This document shows, piece by piece, positions 8,479-16,841 of a stretch of 64,000 bases of DNA (the first letter of the stretch is position 1; each line of letters begins with the position of its first letter). The translations under genes and the position numbers were made by a program. Under the pieces are notes generated by a model. The model made no database searches and was not told the origin of the DNA. It was given only the letters and a program-made list of their open reading frames with translations. The stretch covers positions 186,001 to 250,000 of the forward strand of contig NZ_JACHFE010000001.1 in NCBI RefSeq assembly GCF_014201735.1. The letters are read 5' to 3'. Origin of the DNA: Marinobacter oulmenensis. Lineage in GTDB: Bacteria; Pseudomonadota; Gammaproteobacteria; Pseudomonadales; Oleiphilaceae.

Positions 8479-10044
8479 ATGGCCACTGCCTCCGGTTTCA
8501 TGGATACCCTCCTCAGCAGCCCCTCTACCGAAAGGTACCGCATTGGTATCAGTGTTTTCTTCCTGTTGGGAATCTGGTTAACCGTAGGCGCGTTCAGCCA
8601 GGACCTGCCCGGCAACATGCTTTTGATGGCGGCTGCTGTCATCGGCGGTTACATGGCCATCAACATCGGGGCCAACGATGTCGCCAATAACGTTGGCCCG
8701 GCCGTGGGCTCCGGAGCCGTCTCCCTGGGCATGGCGGTGCTGCTGGCCGCGGTGTTCGAGGCTGGTGGTGCGTTGATCGCCGGCGGTGAGGTGGTTTCCA
8801 CCATCAAAGGGGGCATTATTGACCCCACGGTTCTGGAAGAACCAAAGGCGTTTGTCTGGCTGATGACTGCCGCCCTGCTGGCTGGTGCTCTCTGGCTGAA
8901 CCTGGCGACCTGGATGGGCGCTCCGGTGTCCACCACGCACTCCATTGTTGGGGGCGTTCTGGGCGCGGGCATCGCCGCCGGTGGCTGGGGCATCGCGGAC
9001 TGGTCGGTCATGGGTAAAATCGCTGCCAGTTGGGTGATCTCGCCGGTTCTCGGCGGTCTGCTGGCGGCCCTGTTCCTGTTTGCGCTCAAGAAAGCCGTCC
9101 TGTACCGCCAGAACCTGGTGGCGTCGGCCCGTACCTTTGTGCCCTGGCTGGTGGCTATCATGGCGTGGGCCTTTGCCTCCTATCTGATGATCAAAGGGGT
9201 CAAGAAGGTGGTCAAGGTGGATTTCCTGGACGCGTCCCTGATTGGCCTGGCCGTGGCCGTGGCGGTGCTGTTGATCATGCGCAGACTGGTCAGCCGTATT
9301 GCGGCGACCATGGAAAACACTCCCCAGGCCGTCAGCAACCTGTTTACCTGGCCGCTGATCTTCGCCGCAGCGTTGCTCAGCTTTGCCCATGGTGCCAACG
9401 ATGTGGCCAATGCCATTGGTCCGTTGGCAGCCATCAACGATGCCATCCAGGCCGGCGGTGGTGTGGTGACTTCCGCCAGTATTCCGCTGTGGGTGATGAT
9501 GGTGGGCGCGCTGGGTCTGGCGCTCGGGCTGATGCTGTTTGGTCCCCGCCTGATCAAAACCGTCGGCACGGAGATTACCGAGCTGGACAAGACCCGCGCC
9601 TTCTGTATTGCCCTGTCCGCGGCATTGACTGTCATCCTGGCCTCACAACTGGGGCTGCCGGTCAGTTCCACTCACATCGCCATTGGCGGTGTCTTCGGGG
9701 TGGGCTTCCTGCGAGAATATCTTAAATCCAATTACGTGTCCCAGCTGCATTCGGTCATCCAGCACCATGAGCCTGAGGACCAGGAACGGCTGCGTTCCTT
9801 CCTGAAGGATTTCCGTAATTCCTCGGTGGAGGAGATGGAGAGGCTGCTCAAACAGGCGAAGAAGGGCAAAAGCCAGACGCCGCTGTCCAAATCCGAGCGT
9901 AAACGCCTGAAAAAACTGTACCGTGAGGAGATGGTCAAGCGCTCGCACCTGTTCAAGATTGCGGCGGCCTGGATCATTACCGTGCCGGCTTCGGCGTTGC
10001 TCGCGGCCCTGCTGTTCTTTACCCTTCGTGGGGCTTTGGTCTGA
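8479..10044 (+). CDS. pitA: Inorganic phosphate transporter, PiT family
   Basis: 521-residue membrane protein for low-affinity proton- or cation-coupled phosphate uptake. Both halves contain the PiT signatures: NIGANDVANNVGPAVGSGA with STTHSIVGGVLGAG in the first, HGANDVANAIGPLAAI with SSTHIAIGGVFGVG in the second. A charged cytoplasmic stretch (about residues 420-490) separates the last helices. The ATG at 8479, with AGAGA upstream, is preferred over an in-frame start at 8386. I saw no Pho box upstream; a weak TTTCAA-17-TATAGT promoter (8398-8426) is present. Confidence 0.92.
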   Translation: MATASGFMDTLLSSPSTERYRIGISVFFLLGIWLTVGAFSQDLPGNMLLMAAAVIGGYMAINIGANDVANNVGPAVGSGAVSLGMAVLLAAVFEAGGALIAGGEVVSTIKGGIIDPTVLEEPKAFVWLMTAALLAGALWLNLATWMGAPVSTTHSIVGGVLGAGIAAGGWGIADWSVMGKIAASWVISPVLGGLLAALFLFALKKAVLYRQNLVASARTFVPWLVAIMAWAFASYLMIKGVKKVVKVDFLDASLIGLAVAVAVLLIMRRLVSRIAATMENTPQAVSNLFTWPLIFAAALLSFAHGANDVANAIGPLAAINDAIQAGGGVVTSASIPLWVMMVGALGLALGLMLFGPRLIKTVGTEITELDKTRAFCIALSAALTVILASQLGLPVSSTHIAIGGVFGVGFLREYLKSNYVSQLHSVIQHHEPEDQERLRSFLKDFRNSSVEEMERLLKQAKKGKSQTPLSKSERKRLKKLYREEMVKRSHLFKIAAAWIITVPASALLAALLFFTLRGALV

Positions 10045-10141
10045 GTTGCCGGGCTGGTGAGCCAGGTCGACTTTGGCCATACTACAAGAAGAGTGTGGAG
10101 CACCTGAGGCTCCACGGCAGTTCTATTTCGGAGAGAAGGCT

Positions 10142-10408
10142 ATGAGCACATCGGTTGAAAGCCGCCAGGCCCGGATGATTGAAGAGCTTCGGGTGTTCAT
10201 CAAAAAGGTGATGAGCGATCCGACCATTGCGGTCAAGTCCATGGAGATTGCCCGTAAATACCGGGGCGAGGCCAACGCGGATGAGCTGATCGCCCGGGAA
10301 ATCGGTGCCAGTACCACCATCCGTATTCCCGAGAACTGGAGCGAAGCGGATCGCATGTTCCTCGGCATCCTGCACGAAGTACTGGATGACGAAGAGGCGC
10401 TTTACTGA
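10142..10408 (+). CDS. Conserved small protein of unknown function
   Basis: 88 residues from the ATG at 10142 behind a strong GGAGAG ribosome site. It looks soluble and mostly helical, with a basic middle (IARKYRGEANADELI) and a very acidic end (LHEVLDDEEALY). No catalytic motif or membrane segment is visible, and I do not recognise the family. It follows the phosphate transporter by 97 nt on the same strand and converges on panP. Confidence 0.7.
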   Translation: MSTSVESRQARMIEELRVFIKKVMSDPTIAVKSMEIARKYRGEANADELIAREIGASTTIRIPENWSEADRMFLGILHEVLDDEEALY

Positions 10409-10425
10409 GTCCCGCCCCTCGAGTT

Positions 10426-12102
10426 TCAGGCCTGGCGGGTGCTCCGTTGCTCGCTGGCCAGCACGGCGTCGGCCATCTGCTCCAGGATGGCTATTTCGTC
10501 GGCAATCTCTGCTTCCTGCACCAGCGTTTTCTGCTCCTCCAGAATGTCTGAAAGAATCTCCGGTGTTGTCAGTGGGTTGGCCAGCACCACCCGGAAGACA
10601 ATACAGGGGAAGTAGTAATAGTGGGCCGGTTCCAGACGGGTCCGTGATACAAAGGCCTTGCCCCGTTCCCGCTGGGTTTTCTGGATGAATTTGGTGATCC
10701 GGTTCAGGCAGGTGTTGAGTCTTTCTGCCTGCAACTCGTTGGCCATGGTCAGGGCTTGTTGCACTTTGTCCGGGCAGTAGCGGTAGGTCAGGATGTTCAG
10801 TTCCGGTTTGGTGACCAGTTCAAAATCCGGATCGGCCGTGATCATGTCAGCGAAGGTCCGGGCTTTCTCAATGCCCTGATCAATCAGGATTTCATAGCCT
10901 TCCCGCCCCAGAATTCTCAGGCCCGAGTGGATCAGCATGGACATGCCGGGCCGGGAGCCCTCCAGCGTGGTGCTGCCCAGGTCCCGCGAGCCTTTTCGGA
11001 TGATGTACTGGGCGTGATGCTCCACGGCGCTGGCCAGGCTGGGATCACGAAATACCACCAGGCCCACGCCCATGGGGACGTAGAGTTGCTTGTGGGCGTC
11101 GAAGGTGACGGAGTCCGCTTTCTCGATGCCCCGCAGCAGGTGCTGATGGGTCCTGGAGAACAGGGTCGGGCCACCCCAGGCGGCGTCCACGTGGAAATGG
11201 GCGCCAAACTCGGTAGCGATGTCAGCCATGGCGTCGAGCGGGTCGACGTTACCGGTCTCCGTGGTGCCGGCCACCCCGCAGATAGCCATGACCTTGATCT
11301 TCTGTTTCTGCAGTTCCAGACATTTGTCGCGCAGGGCGTCAATCTGGATACGGTTGTCGTCGTCGGTTTCCACCGATACCAGCGCGTCCCGGCCCAGCCC
11401 CAGCACATCGGCAGCCTTGCGCAGGGAGTAGTGCCCCCGGTCCGAGACGACAATGGCGGCGCCTTCATGGCCGTAGTAGCGCAGGGCCCGGAACAGGCCT
11501 TCTTCGTGCAGGCCCCGGAAGCTGCCCTCCGCCGGGAAGGCGCGGTTGCGGGCGACCCAGAGTGCGCTGAGGTTGGCAATGGTGCCGCCGGAGCACATGG
11601 CACCCAGGGAGTAACGGGGGTCCTGCATCCATTTGCGGTAGAACGGGCCGTCCTGTTTGTACACCAGCCGGTGGATCATGCCCAGCACCTGGCGCTCCAG
11701 CGGTGTGAATGCCTTGGAGGTTTCGGTCTTAACCAGGTTCTGGTTCAGCGCGATCATGATTTTCGACAGCGGCAGCATGAAGTAGGGCAGTGCCGAAGTC
11801 ATGTGGCCGATGAACGCCGGGGAGGCGGTGTGTACGGAGTTGGCCACGAGCTTGTCCAGCAGGAACTGCGCCTGCTCGGATACAAAGACAGGCTTCTCCG
11901 GTATCGCGTAGTCCGAAAAGTTCTTTTCAACATCCGATAGGTCGCGCTCAACCGCAACGATGTGTTCCTGGAGGAATCCCGCCATATTGCGGGAAATGTC
12001 CTGGTCGATCCGGCTCAGGGTTGAGTCCGGCGCTTCGGGCACAGTGAATACGCGGTACATGGCCTCCAATGAGGCCTGAGCGGATTTTTTCTTTCCGGTC
12101 AT
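10426..12102 (-). CDS. panP: PLP-dependent aspartate 1-decarboxylase PanP
   Basis: 558 residues, group II amino-acid decarboxylase fold. The PLP lysine is about Lys338 in VTFDAHKQLYVPMG, and the cofactor-binding Asp is in HVDAAWGG (about 306). Overall it matches the Vibrio/Marinobacter-type PanP family, which makes beta-alanine from aspartate in bacteria lacking the pyruvoyl enzyme PanD. Glutamate decarboxylase-like activity cannot be excluded from sequence. The ATG at 12102 is used although no clear ribosome site precedes it; a GTG at 12114 is possible. It complements panB, coaBC and coaD in the same window. Confidence 0.85.
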   Translation of the reverse strand: MTGKKKSAQASLEAMYRVFTVPEAPDSTLSRIDQDISRNMAGFLQEHIVAVERDLSDVEKNFSDYAIPEKPVFVSEQAQFLLDKLVANSVHTASPAFIGHMTSALPYFMLPLSKIMIALNQNLVKTETSKAFTPLERQVLGMIHRLVYKQDGPFYRKWMQDPRYSLGAMCSGGTIANLSALWVARNRAFPAEGSFRGLHEEGLFRALRYYGHEGAAIVVSDRGHYSLRKAADVLGLGRDALVSVETDDDNRIQIDALRDKCLELQKQKIKVMAICGVAGTTETGNVDPLDAMADIATEFGAHFHVDAAWGGPTLFSRTHQHLLRGIEKADSVTFDAHKQLYVPMGVGLVVFRDPSLASAVEHHAQYIIRKGSRDLGSTTLEGSRPGMSMLIHSGLRILGREGYEILIDQGIEKARTFADMITADPDFELVTKPELNILTYRYCPDKVQQALTMANELQAERLNTCLNRITKFIQKTQRERGKAFVSRTRLEPAHYYYFPCIVFRVVLANPLTTPEILSDILEEQKTLVQEAEIADEIAILEQMADAVLASEQRSTRQA

Positions 12103-12262
12103 AGCGGCACACACAATCAGTGGTTATCCGTGGGATCGGTTCCGGGAACCCTGCGGATCGGAGGCCGGGACGGGCCCGGTCAGGTATAGCGGTCAGCCAG
12201 AAGGCATACCAGGGTATCAATTCCCTGAGGGCGCTTAGTATAAGCCTTCAACCGGTTGGACA

Positions 12263-12604
12263 CTAGAGGATCTCCCGCTGGACTTCGAGAATGGCCGCGT
12301 CAATGCGCTCGGCGATCTCTTTTTCAACCTGGTCCAGGCGCTGGGTAATCTGTTGTGAGGAGGCGCCCAGAGCGGCAACGGTCCAGGTGGCGCAGTCCAG
12401 TGCCTCGAGGTCGGCGGTTTCCGCGACCGCAAGGTCCGGCTCTTTGCCCCAGACCGCTTTGAGGGCCGTGAATACCTTGCGTTTGGCCTTGAGGTCATCG
12501 CAGCCATAGAGCTGGAAATGCAGGGTGAGCACGCCGACGTTGGGGGTGATCACCGGCTGCTGGGGGTTGCCTTGGGCTAGCAGTTTTCTGAGGGCTTCTG
12601 ACAT
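12263..12604 (-). CDS. DUF503 family protein (YlxP-like)
   Basis: 113 residues. The core NVGVLTLHFQLYGCDDLKAK followed by RKVFTALKAVW matches the small DUF503 family, with the conserved C-terminal TWTVAALGASSQQITQRLDQVEKEI-type segment. Gram-positive relatives (YlxP) lie in ribosome-related operons, but the function is unsettled. The ATG at 12604 has only a weak GGAT upstream; longer in-frame versions would run through the repeat at 12634-12730 and are rejected. That repeat is therefore in its presumed 5' leader. Confidence 0.8.
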   Translation of the reverse strand: MSEALRKLLAQGNPQQPVITPNVGVLTLHFQLYGCDDLKAKRKVFTALKAVWGKEPDLAVAETADLEALDCATWTVAALGASSQQITQRLDQVEKEIAERIDAAILEVQREIL

Positions 12605-12633
12605 GGGATCCGGATCAATGGTGAAGGGCGTAC

Positions 12634-12730
12634 GTGGTGGCGCCTGCCAAAAAACGCTCCTGCGGCACATCCATGTGACGCTTGGGCTCCGCCATCCCTG
12701 GCTCCGCACATTTTTGTCAGGCGCCACCAC
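12634..12730 (-). repeat. 97-bp element with perfect 13-bp inverted ends and GGA hairpins
   Basis: GTGGTGGCGCCTG at 12634-12646 is exactly inverted at 12718-12730. Read on the minus strand the interior holds three small hairpins with GGA in the loop: GCCA-GGGA-TGGC (12702-12691), CACA-TGGA-TGTG (12677-12666) and CGC-AGGA-GCG (12664-12655), the last followed by six T. Further GCGGAGC copies lie between. It sits between the acyl-CoA dehydrogenase stop and the DUF503 start. GGA-loop hairpins are the classical ligands of CsrA/RsmA. The element has no coding content that I can support. Confidence 0.7.
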
Positions 12731-12754
12731 GCCCGCCCGCAGACAGTTGAGGCA

Positions 12755-12782
12755 AACGCCCCGTCGCCATGCAGGGGGCGTT
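12755..12782 (-). terminator. Stem-loop after the acyl-CoA dehydrogenase gene
   Basis: AACGCCCC at 12755-12762 pairs with GGGGCGTT at 12775-12782, ten bases past the dehydrogenase stop on the minus strand. Only a short T3 follows, so termination may be weak. Confidence 0.45.
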
Positions 12783-12791
12783 ACGATATCG

Positions 12792-14498
12792 CTAGCCTAC
12801 TACAGGCGTCGCCCGTTTGATAATGGCTGCGGGGTCGGTGCCCGAGGGAAGGTTGCCGTAGTTCATGCCACCGGCGCTTTGCAGCCGCGAGGCGCAGAAG
12901 GCATCGGCCACGTGAGGGTCGCTGTAGCGCAGCAGCAGGGAGGCCTGCATCGCCAGCGCCATGCGGTCGACCAGGTTGCGGGCCCGGTACTGGAAGTCGC
13001 TGACATCGCCAAAGTCGGTCTGCAGGTTGGCCAGGAACTGGTCGAAGCGCCGGTCAGCGCCTTTGGCTTCGGCGACCTCCCGGAAGAAGGCATCCAGGCT
13101 CTCGGGTTCCTTTTGCATGGCGCGCAGGGTGTCCAGACACTGGACGTTGCCGCTGCCTTCCCAGATGGCGTTGACCGGAGACTCCCGGAACAGCCGGGGC
13201 ATGATGCAGTCTTCCATGACGCCGCTGCCGCCTATGCACTCCATGGCCTCGTAGGCGTGGTTGGGTGTGCGTTTGCAGATCCAGTATTTGCCGATGGGGG
13301 TGGCCAGGCGTGTCAGCAGGCGTTCGTGTTCCTGGTCCTGGCTATCCAGGGCCCGGGCAACGCGCATGGTGTAGGCCAGCGCGGCTTCGCTTTCCAGGGC
13401 CAGGTCGGCCAGCACGTTCTGCATCAGCGGCTGGTCGCTCAGCCGGGCTCCAAAGGCACTGCGGCTGTGGCAGTGGTGGCTGGCCTGGGCGATGGCCTGG
13501 CGCATGCCGGCAGAGCTGCCGATCATGCAGTCAAAGCGGGTCATGGCCACCATGTTGATGATGGTTCGCACACCCCGGCCCTCTTCGCCAACCATCCAGG
13601 CCAGCGCGCCGCGCAGTTCGACTTCGCTGGAGGCGTTGGCGACGTTGCCCATCTTGTTCTTCAGTTGCTGGACCTGCCAGGGATTCTTGGTGCCGTCCGG
13701 GCGCCAGCGTGGCATCAGGAAGCAGGACAGGCCGGCATCGGTCTGTGCCAGCACCAGGAACGCATCGCTCATGGGGGCCGAGACAAACCATTTGTGGCCC
13801 ACCAGTTCGTAGGCCTGGCCGGAACCGGGTTGCCCCACCGGATAGGCGCGGGTGGTGTTGGCCCGTACATCGCTGCCGCCCTGCTTCTCGGTCATGGCCA
13901 TGCCGATGGTGACGGAGGTCTTCCCGGTATCGGGGATGTTGCGGCTGTCATAGCTGTTGGCCAGAATTTTCGGCTCCCAGAGTTGGGCCAGTTCCGGCTG
14001 GTTGCGAATGGAGGGGATGGCCGCAAAGGTCATGGTGATCGGGCAGCAGTGGGCGGCTTCCACCTGGGAATGCATGTAGAAACGGGCTGCCCTGGCGACG
14101 TTGGCACCCTGGCCGGGGTTGCTCCAGGGAGAGCTGTGGATGCCGTTTTCCAGCGCTACCCGCATCAGTTCGTGGTAGGCCGGGTGAAAGGTCACCTCGT
14201 CAATCCGGTGGCCGTAACGGTCGTGGGTCCGGAAGGTGGGTTTGTTGGCATTGGCCTGGTTGCCCAGATCGATGGTCTCGGCCCGGCCGGCCCATTCGCC
14301 AAAGCGTTCCAGGTCGTCGTTGGCTTTGCCGGCACCTTCGCGCAGCACCGCTTCGCGCAGTGCCTTGTCCTGAATGTACAGGTTGTAGTTTTCCAGCGGA
14401 CGGGGCTGATTGATGACCTCGTGGGTGCTGGCCAGGTACCGGTCGTCGTGGAGCGGTTCACCGGTGTTTGTTGTGTTGTTCTGTGTCGGTTTACTCAT
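12792..14498 (-). CDS. Acyl-CoA dehydrogenase family protein, AidB-like
   Basis: 568-residue FAD protein of the AidB branch. Signatures include HSSPWSNPGQG near residue 140, the FAD-contact region MAMTEKQGGSDVRANTT, GHKWFVSAPMSDAFLVLAQT, and GGSGVMEDC..LFRESPVNAIWEGSGNVQCLD, which is typical of AidB. E. coli AidB is induced by alkylation stress and binds DNA and FAD; its substrate is unclear. The start at 14498 (AGGAG upstream) overlaps the TetR stop by ATGA, so the pair is translationally coupled and probably controlled by that regulator. Confidence 0.85.
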   Translation of the reverse strand: MSKPTQNNTTNTGEPLHDDRYLASTHEVINQPRPLENYNLYIQDKALREAVLREGAGKANDDLERFGEWAGRAETIDLGNQANANKPTFRTHDRYGHRIDEVTFHPAYHELMRVALENGIHSSPWSNPGQGANVARAARFYMHSQVEAAHCCPITMTFAAIPSIRNQPELAQLWEPKILANSYDSRNIPDTGKTSVTIGMAMTEKQGGSDVRANTTRAYPVGQPGSGQAYELVGHKWFVSAPMSDAFLVLAQTDAGLSCFLMPRWRPDGTKNPWQVQQLKNKMGNVANASSEVELRGALAWMVGEEGRGVRTIINMVAMTRFDCMIGSSAGMRQAIAQASHHCHSRSAFGARLSDQPLMQNVLADLALESEAALAYTMRVARALDSQDQEHERLLTRLATPIGKYWICKRTPNHAYEAMECIGGSGVMEDCIMPRLFRESPVNAIWEGSGNVQCLDTLRAMQKEPESLDAFFREVAEAKGADRRFDQFLANLQTDFGDVSDFQYRARNLVDRMALAMQASLLLRYSDPHVADAFCASRLQSAGGMNYGNLPSGTDPAAIIKRATPVVG

Positions 14499-15130
14499 GG
14501 TTGGCTCCTGGTGCCGGTCAGGCCCTGCATGCAGAACTGCATGATGGCGTCGACCAGCTCGTTCGGTTTCAGGTCCGCAGCTTCGCAAGGCTCGGGGCTT
14601 GCCTGGGCTAGCGGTCCGATCAGGGACTCGGCAATCGCGCCGACCAGACTGGTGCTGGCCAGTCTGGCGTTCTGTTCCGGCAGGCTGCCGTCAAGAACGC
14701 CATCCCGGATGGCACCTTCGAACAGTCGGGCAAAAGCGCGACGATAGACCAGACGTTCCTCGTCCAGTTTCGGGTCCACGGGCTCGGCGATCAGTGCCCA
14801 GGCCCGGGTGGGTGCCCTGAGAGCCCGCTCGGCGAAGAGTCTCAGTGCGTTTTCCAGCTGCTGAGCTGCGGTTTCCGGGCCGGTAAGTGCCTGGGCGACC
14901 CGGTCCACCTCATGCTGGGTGGCAAGCCGGAACATTTCGGCGAACAGCTCCTCCCGGGATTCGAAGTGCCGGTAGATGCTGCCGGTGGCCACACCGGCCA
15001 TGCTCGCGATTTGCGTGATTCGGGCGCTTCGGAAGCCGCCGGTTGTCACGCTTTCCCAGGCGCATTCAATGATTCGCTGTCGGGCCTGGGCTTTGCGTTC
15101 CCGCATCATTTCTGTTTCACGATAGGCCAT
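14495..15130 (-). CDS. TetR family transcriptional repressor
   Basis: 211 residues. The N-terminal helix-turn-helix is clear: ARQRIIECAWESVTTGGFRS then ITQIASMAGVATGSIYRHFESREELFAEMF. The C-terminal ligand domain is variable and gives no ligand by eye. The ATG at 15130 has AGGAGG upstream. A 14-bp palindrome sits 20 bp upstream of the start and is the likely self-operator. It is co-transcribed with the AidB-like dehydrogenase, so an acyl-CoA or similar inducer is a reasonable guess. Confidence 0.88.
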   Translation of the reverse strand: MAYRETEMMRERKAQARQRIIECAWESVTTGGFRSARITQIASMAGVATGSIYRHFESREELFAEMFRLATQHEVDRVAQALTGPETAAQQLENALRLFAERALRAPTRAWALIAEPVDPKLDEERLVYRRAFARLFEGAIRDGVLDGSLPEQNARLASTSLVGAIAESLIGPLAQASPEPCEAADLKPNELVDAIMQFCMQGLTGTRSQP

Positions 15131-15149
15131 GGTGTCCTCCTGAAAGGAG

Positions 15150-15163
15150 TGAATCACGATTCA
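15150..15163. promoter_or_regulatory. Candidate TetR operator
   Basis: TGAATCACGATTCA is an inverted repeat with perfect 6-base arms (TGAATC/GATTCA) around two bases. It lies immediately upstream of the TetR gene ribosome site, where a repressor would block the promoter or early transcript. Confidence 0.6.
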
Positions 15164-15224
15164 TTTGTTGTGTCAATGTGGTGTCAGGTCGGAGAATTTT
15201 CATTAATTCTTTTAAAATCATTGA

Positions 15225-15254
15225 TATAATTATGATTACAAAAAATTACAAAAA
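15225..15254 (+). promoter_or_regulatory. AT-rich promoter region with tandem 10-bp repeat
   Basis: A TATAAT (15225-15230) lies in a very AT-rich stretch and is followed by two exact copies of ATTACAAAAA (15235-15244 and 15245-15254). It lies between the TetR gene and the SutA-like gene. No convincing -35 was found. The leader to the SutA-like start would be about 155 nt. Confidence 0.4.
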
Positions 15255-15394
15255 ATCGGTTGTCAGGCAATAGCGCAGTAACGGTTTCGGGATTATAAAG
15301 ACGCCAAGGCTGGCTGGTCGTAGCGCCGGTGGCCGATACAGGGTGATCCGGCCGTGGCACCCGCGGTGCTGTTTTCGTTGGTGGAGAGATGACC

Positions 15395-15613
15395 ATGAGC
15401 GAGCTCGACGAAAGCAATCTGGACGCCTCCGGTAGCTGGGGCGACAGTGAAGACAACCATTCCATTGCCAGCCGGGCGCGGGTACGCGCGCGGTTGCAGG
15501 CGGATATCGACGCATTCCTCAATGGTGGAGGGCGGATTGAGGAGGTTGAGACCAGTTTCCGGTCTGATGCGCCTCGCAAGGTGGAAACCGGGTTCAACAA
15601 CCGTTCCATCTGA
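15395..15613 (+). CDS. SutA-like small RNA-polymerase-associated protein
   Basis: 72 residues: an acidic, low-complexity N-terminal third (DESNLDASGSWGDSEDNH), a helical centre (RARVRARLQADIDAFLNGGG) and a tail RIEEVETSF..KVETGFNNRSI. The pattern of a helix ending in FL-x-x-GG-x-I/V-x-E-I/V followed by a tail ending in SI/PI resembles Pseudomonas SutA, which binds RNA polymerase and promotes transcription in slow growth. The match is from memory of the family. Start at 15395 with GGAGAG seven bases upstream; ATG 15389 would overlap the ribosome site. A terminator follows. Confidence 0.6.
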   Translation: MSELDESNLDASGSWGDSEDNHSIASRARVRARLQADIDAFLNGGGRIEEVETSFRSDAPRKVETGFNNRSI

Positions 15614-15637
15614 GTTCTCTCTTCCCTGATTCTGGAG

Positions 15638-15668
15638 CCGGGCATTCTCTGATTGTCCGGTTTTCTGT
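15638..15668 (+). terminator. Terminator of the SutA-like gene
   Basis: CCGGGCA (15638-15644) pairs with TGTCCGG (15654-15660) with one G-U pair and a 9-base loop, followed by TTTTCTG. It lies 25 nt past the stop and touches the Pho box for hemB. Confidence 0.7.
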
Positions 15669-15682
15669 CATCCGTTTGTCAT
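15665..15682 (+). promoter_or_regulatory. Candidate Pho box upstream of hemB-ppk
   Basis: CTGTCATCCGTTTGTCAT contains two direct 7-base repeats (CTGTCAT, TTGTCAT) spaced by 4 bases, the PhoB-binding layout. The expected -10 position, ten bases further, reads CAGACT (15693-15698), only a 3/6 match. The site is 86 bp before the hemB start. Polyphosphate kinase is a known Pho-regulon member in E. coli. Confidence 0.65.
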
Positions 15683-15735
15683 CAGTCAACGGCAGACTCG
15701 GCCCGGGGCCTTCGGTGAGTGTATGATGTCACTAG

Positions 15736-16800
<1,065 letters not shown>

Positions 16801-16841
16801 TCGCGGGCACTGCCCGCACCAACCGACGGATACGCACAGCA

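Noticed and set aside
12525-14747. 740-codon open frame antisense to the acyl-CoA dehydrogenase
   Set aside because: Long antisense frames are expected in GC-rich coding DNA; the opposite strand encodes a complete conserved enzyme, and the antisense peptide has no recognisable motif.
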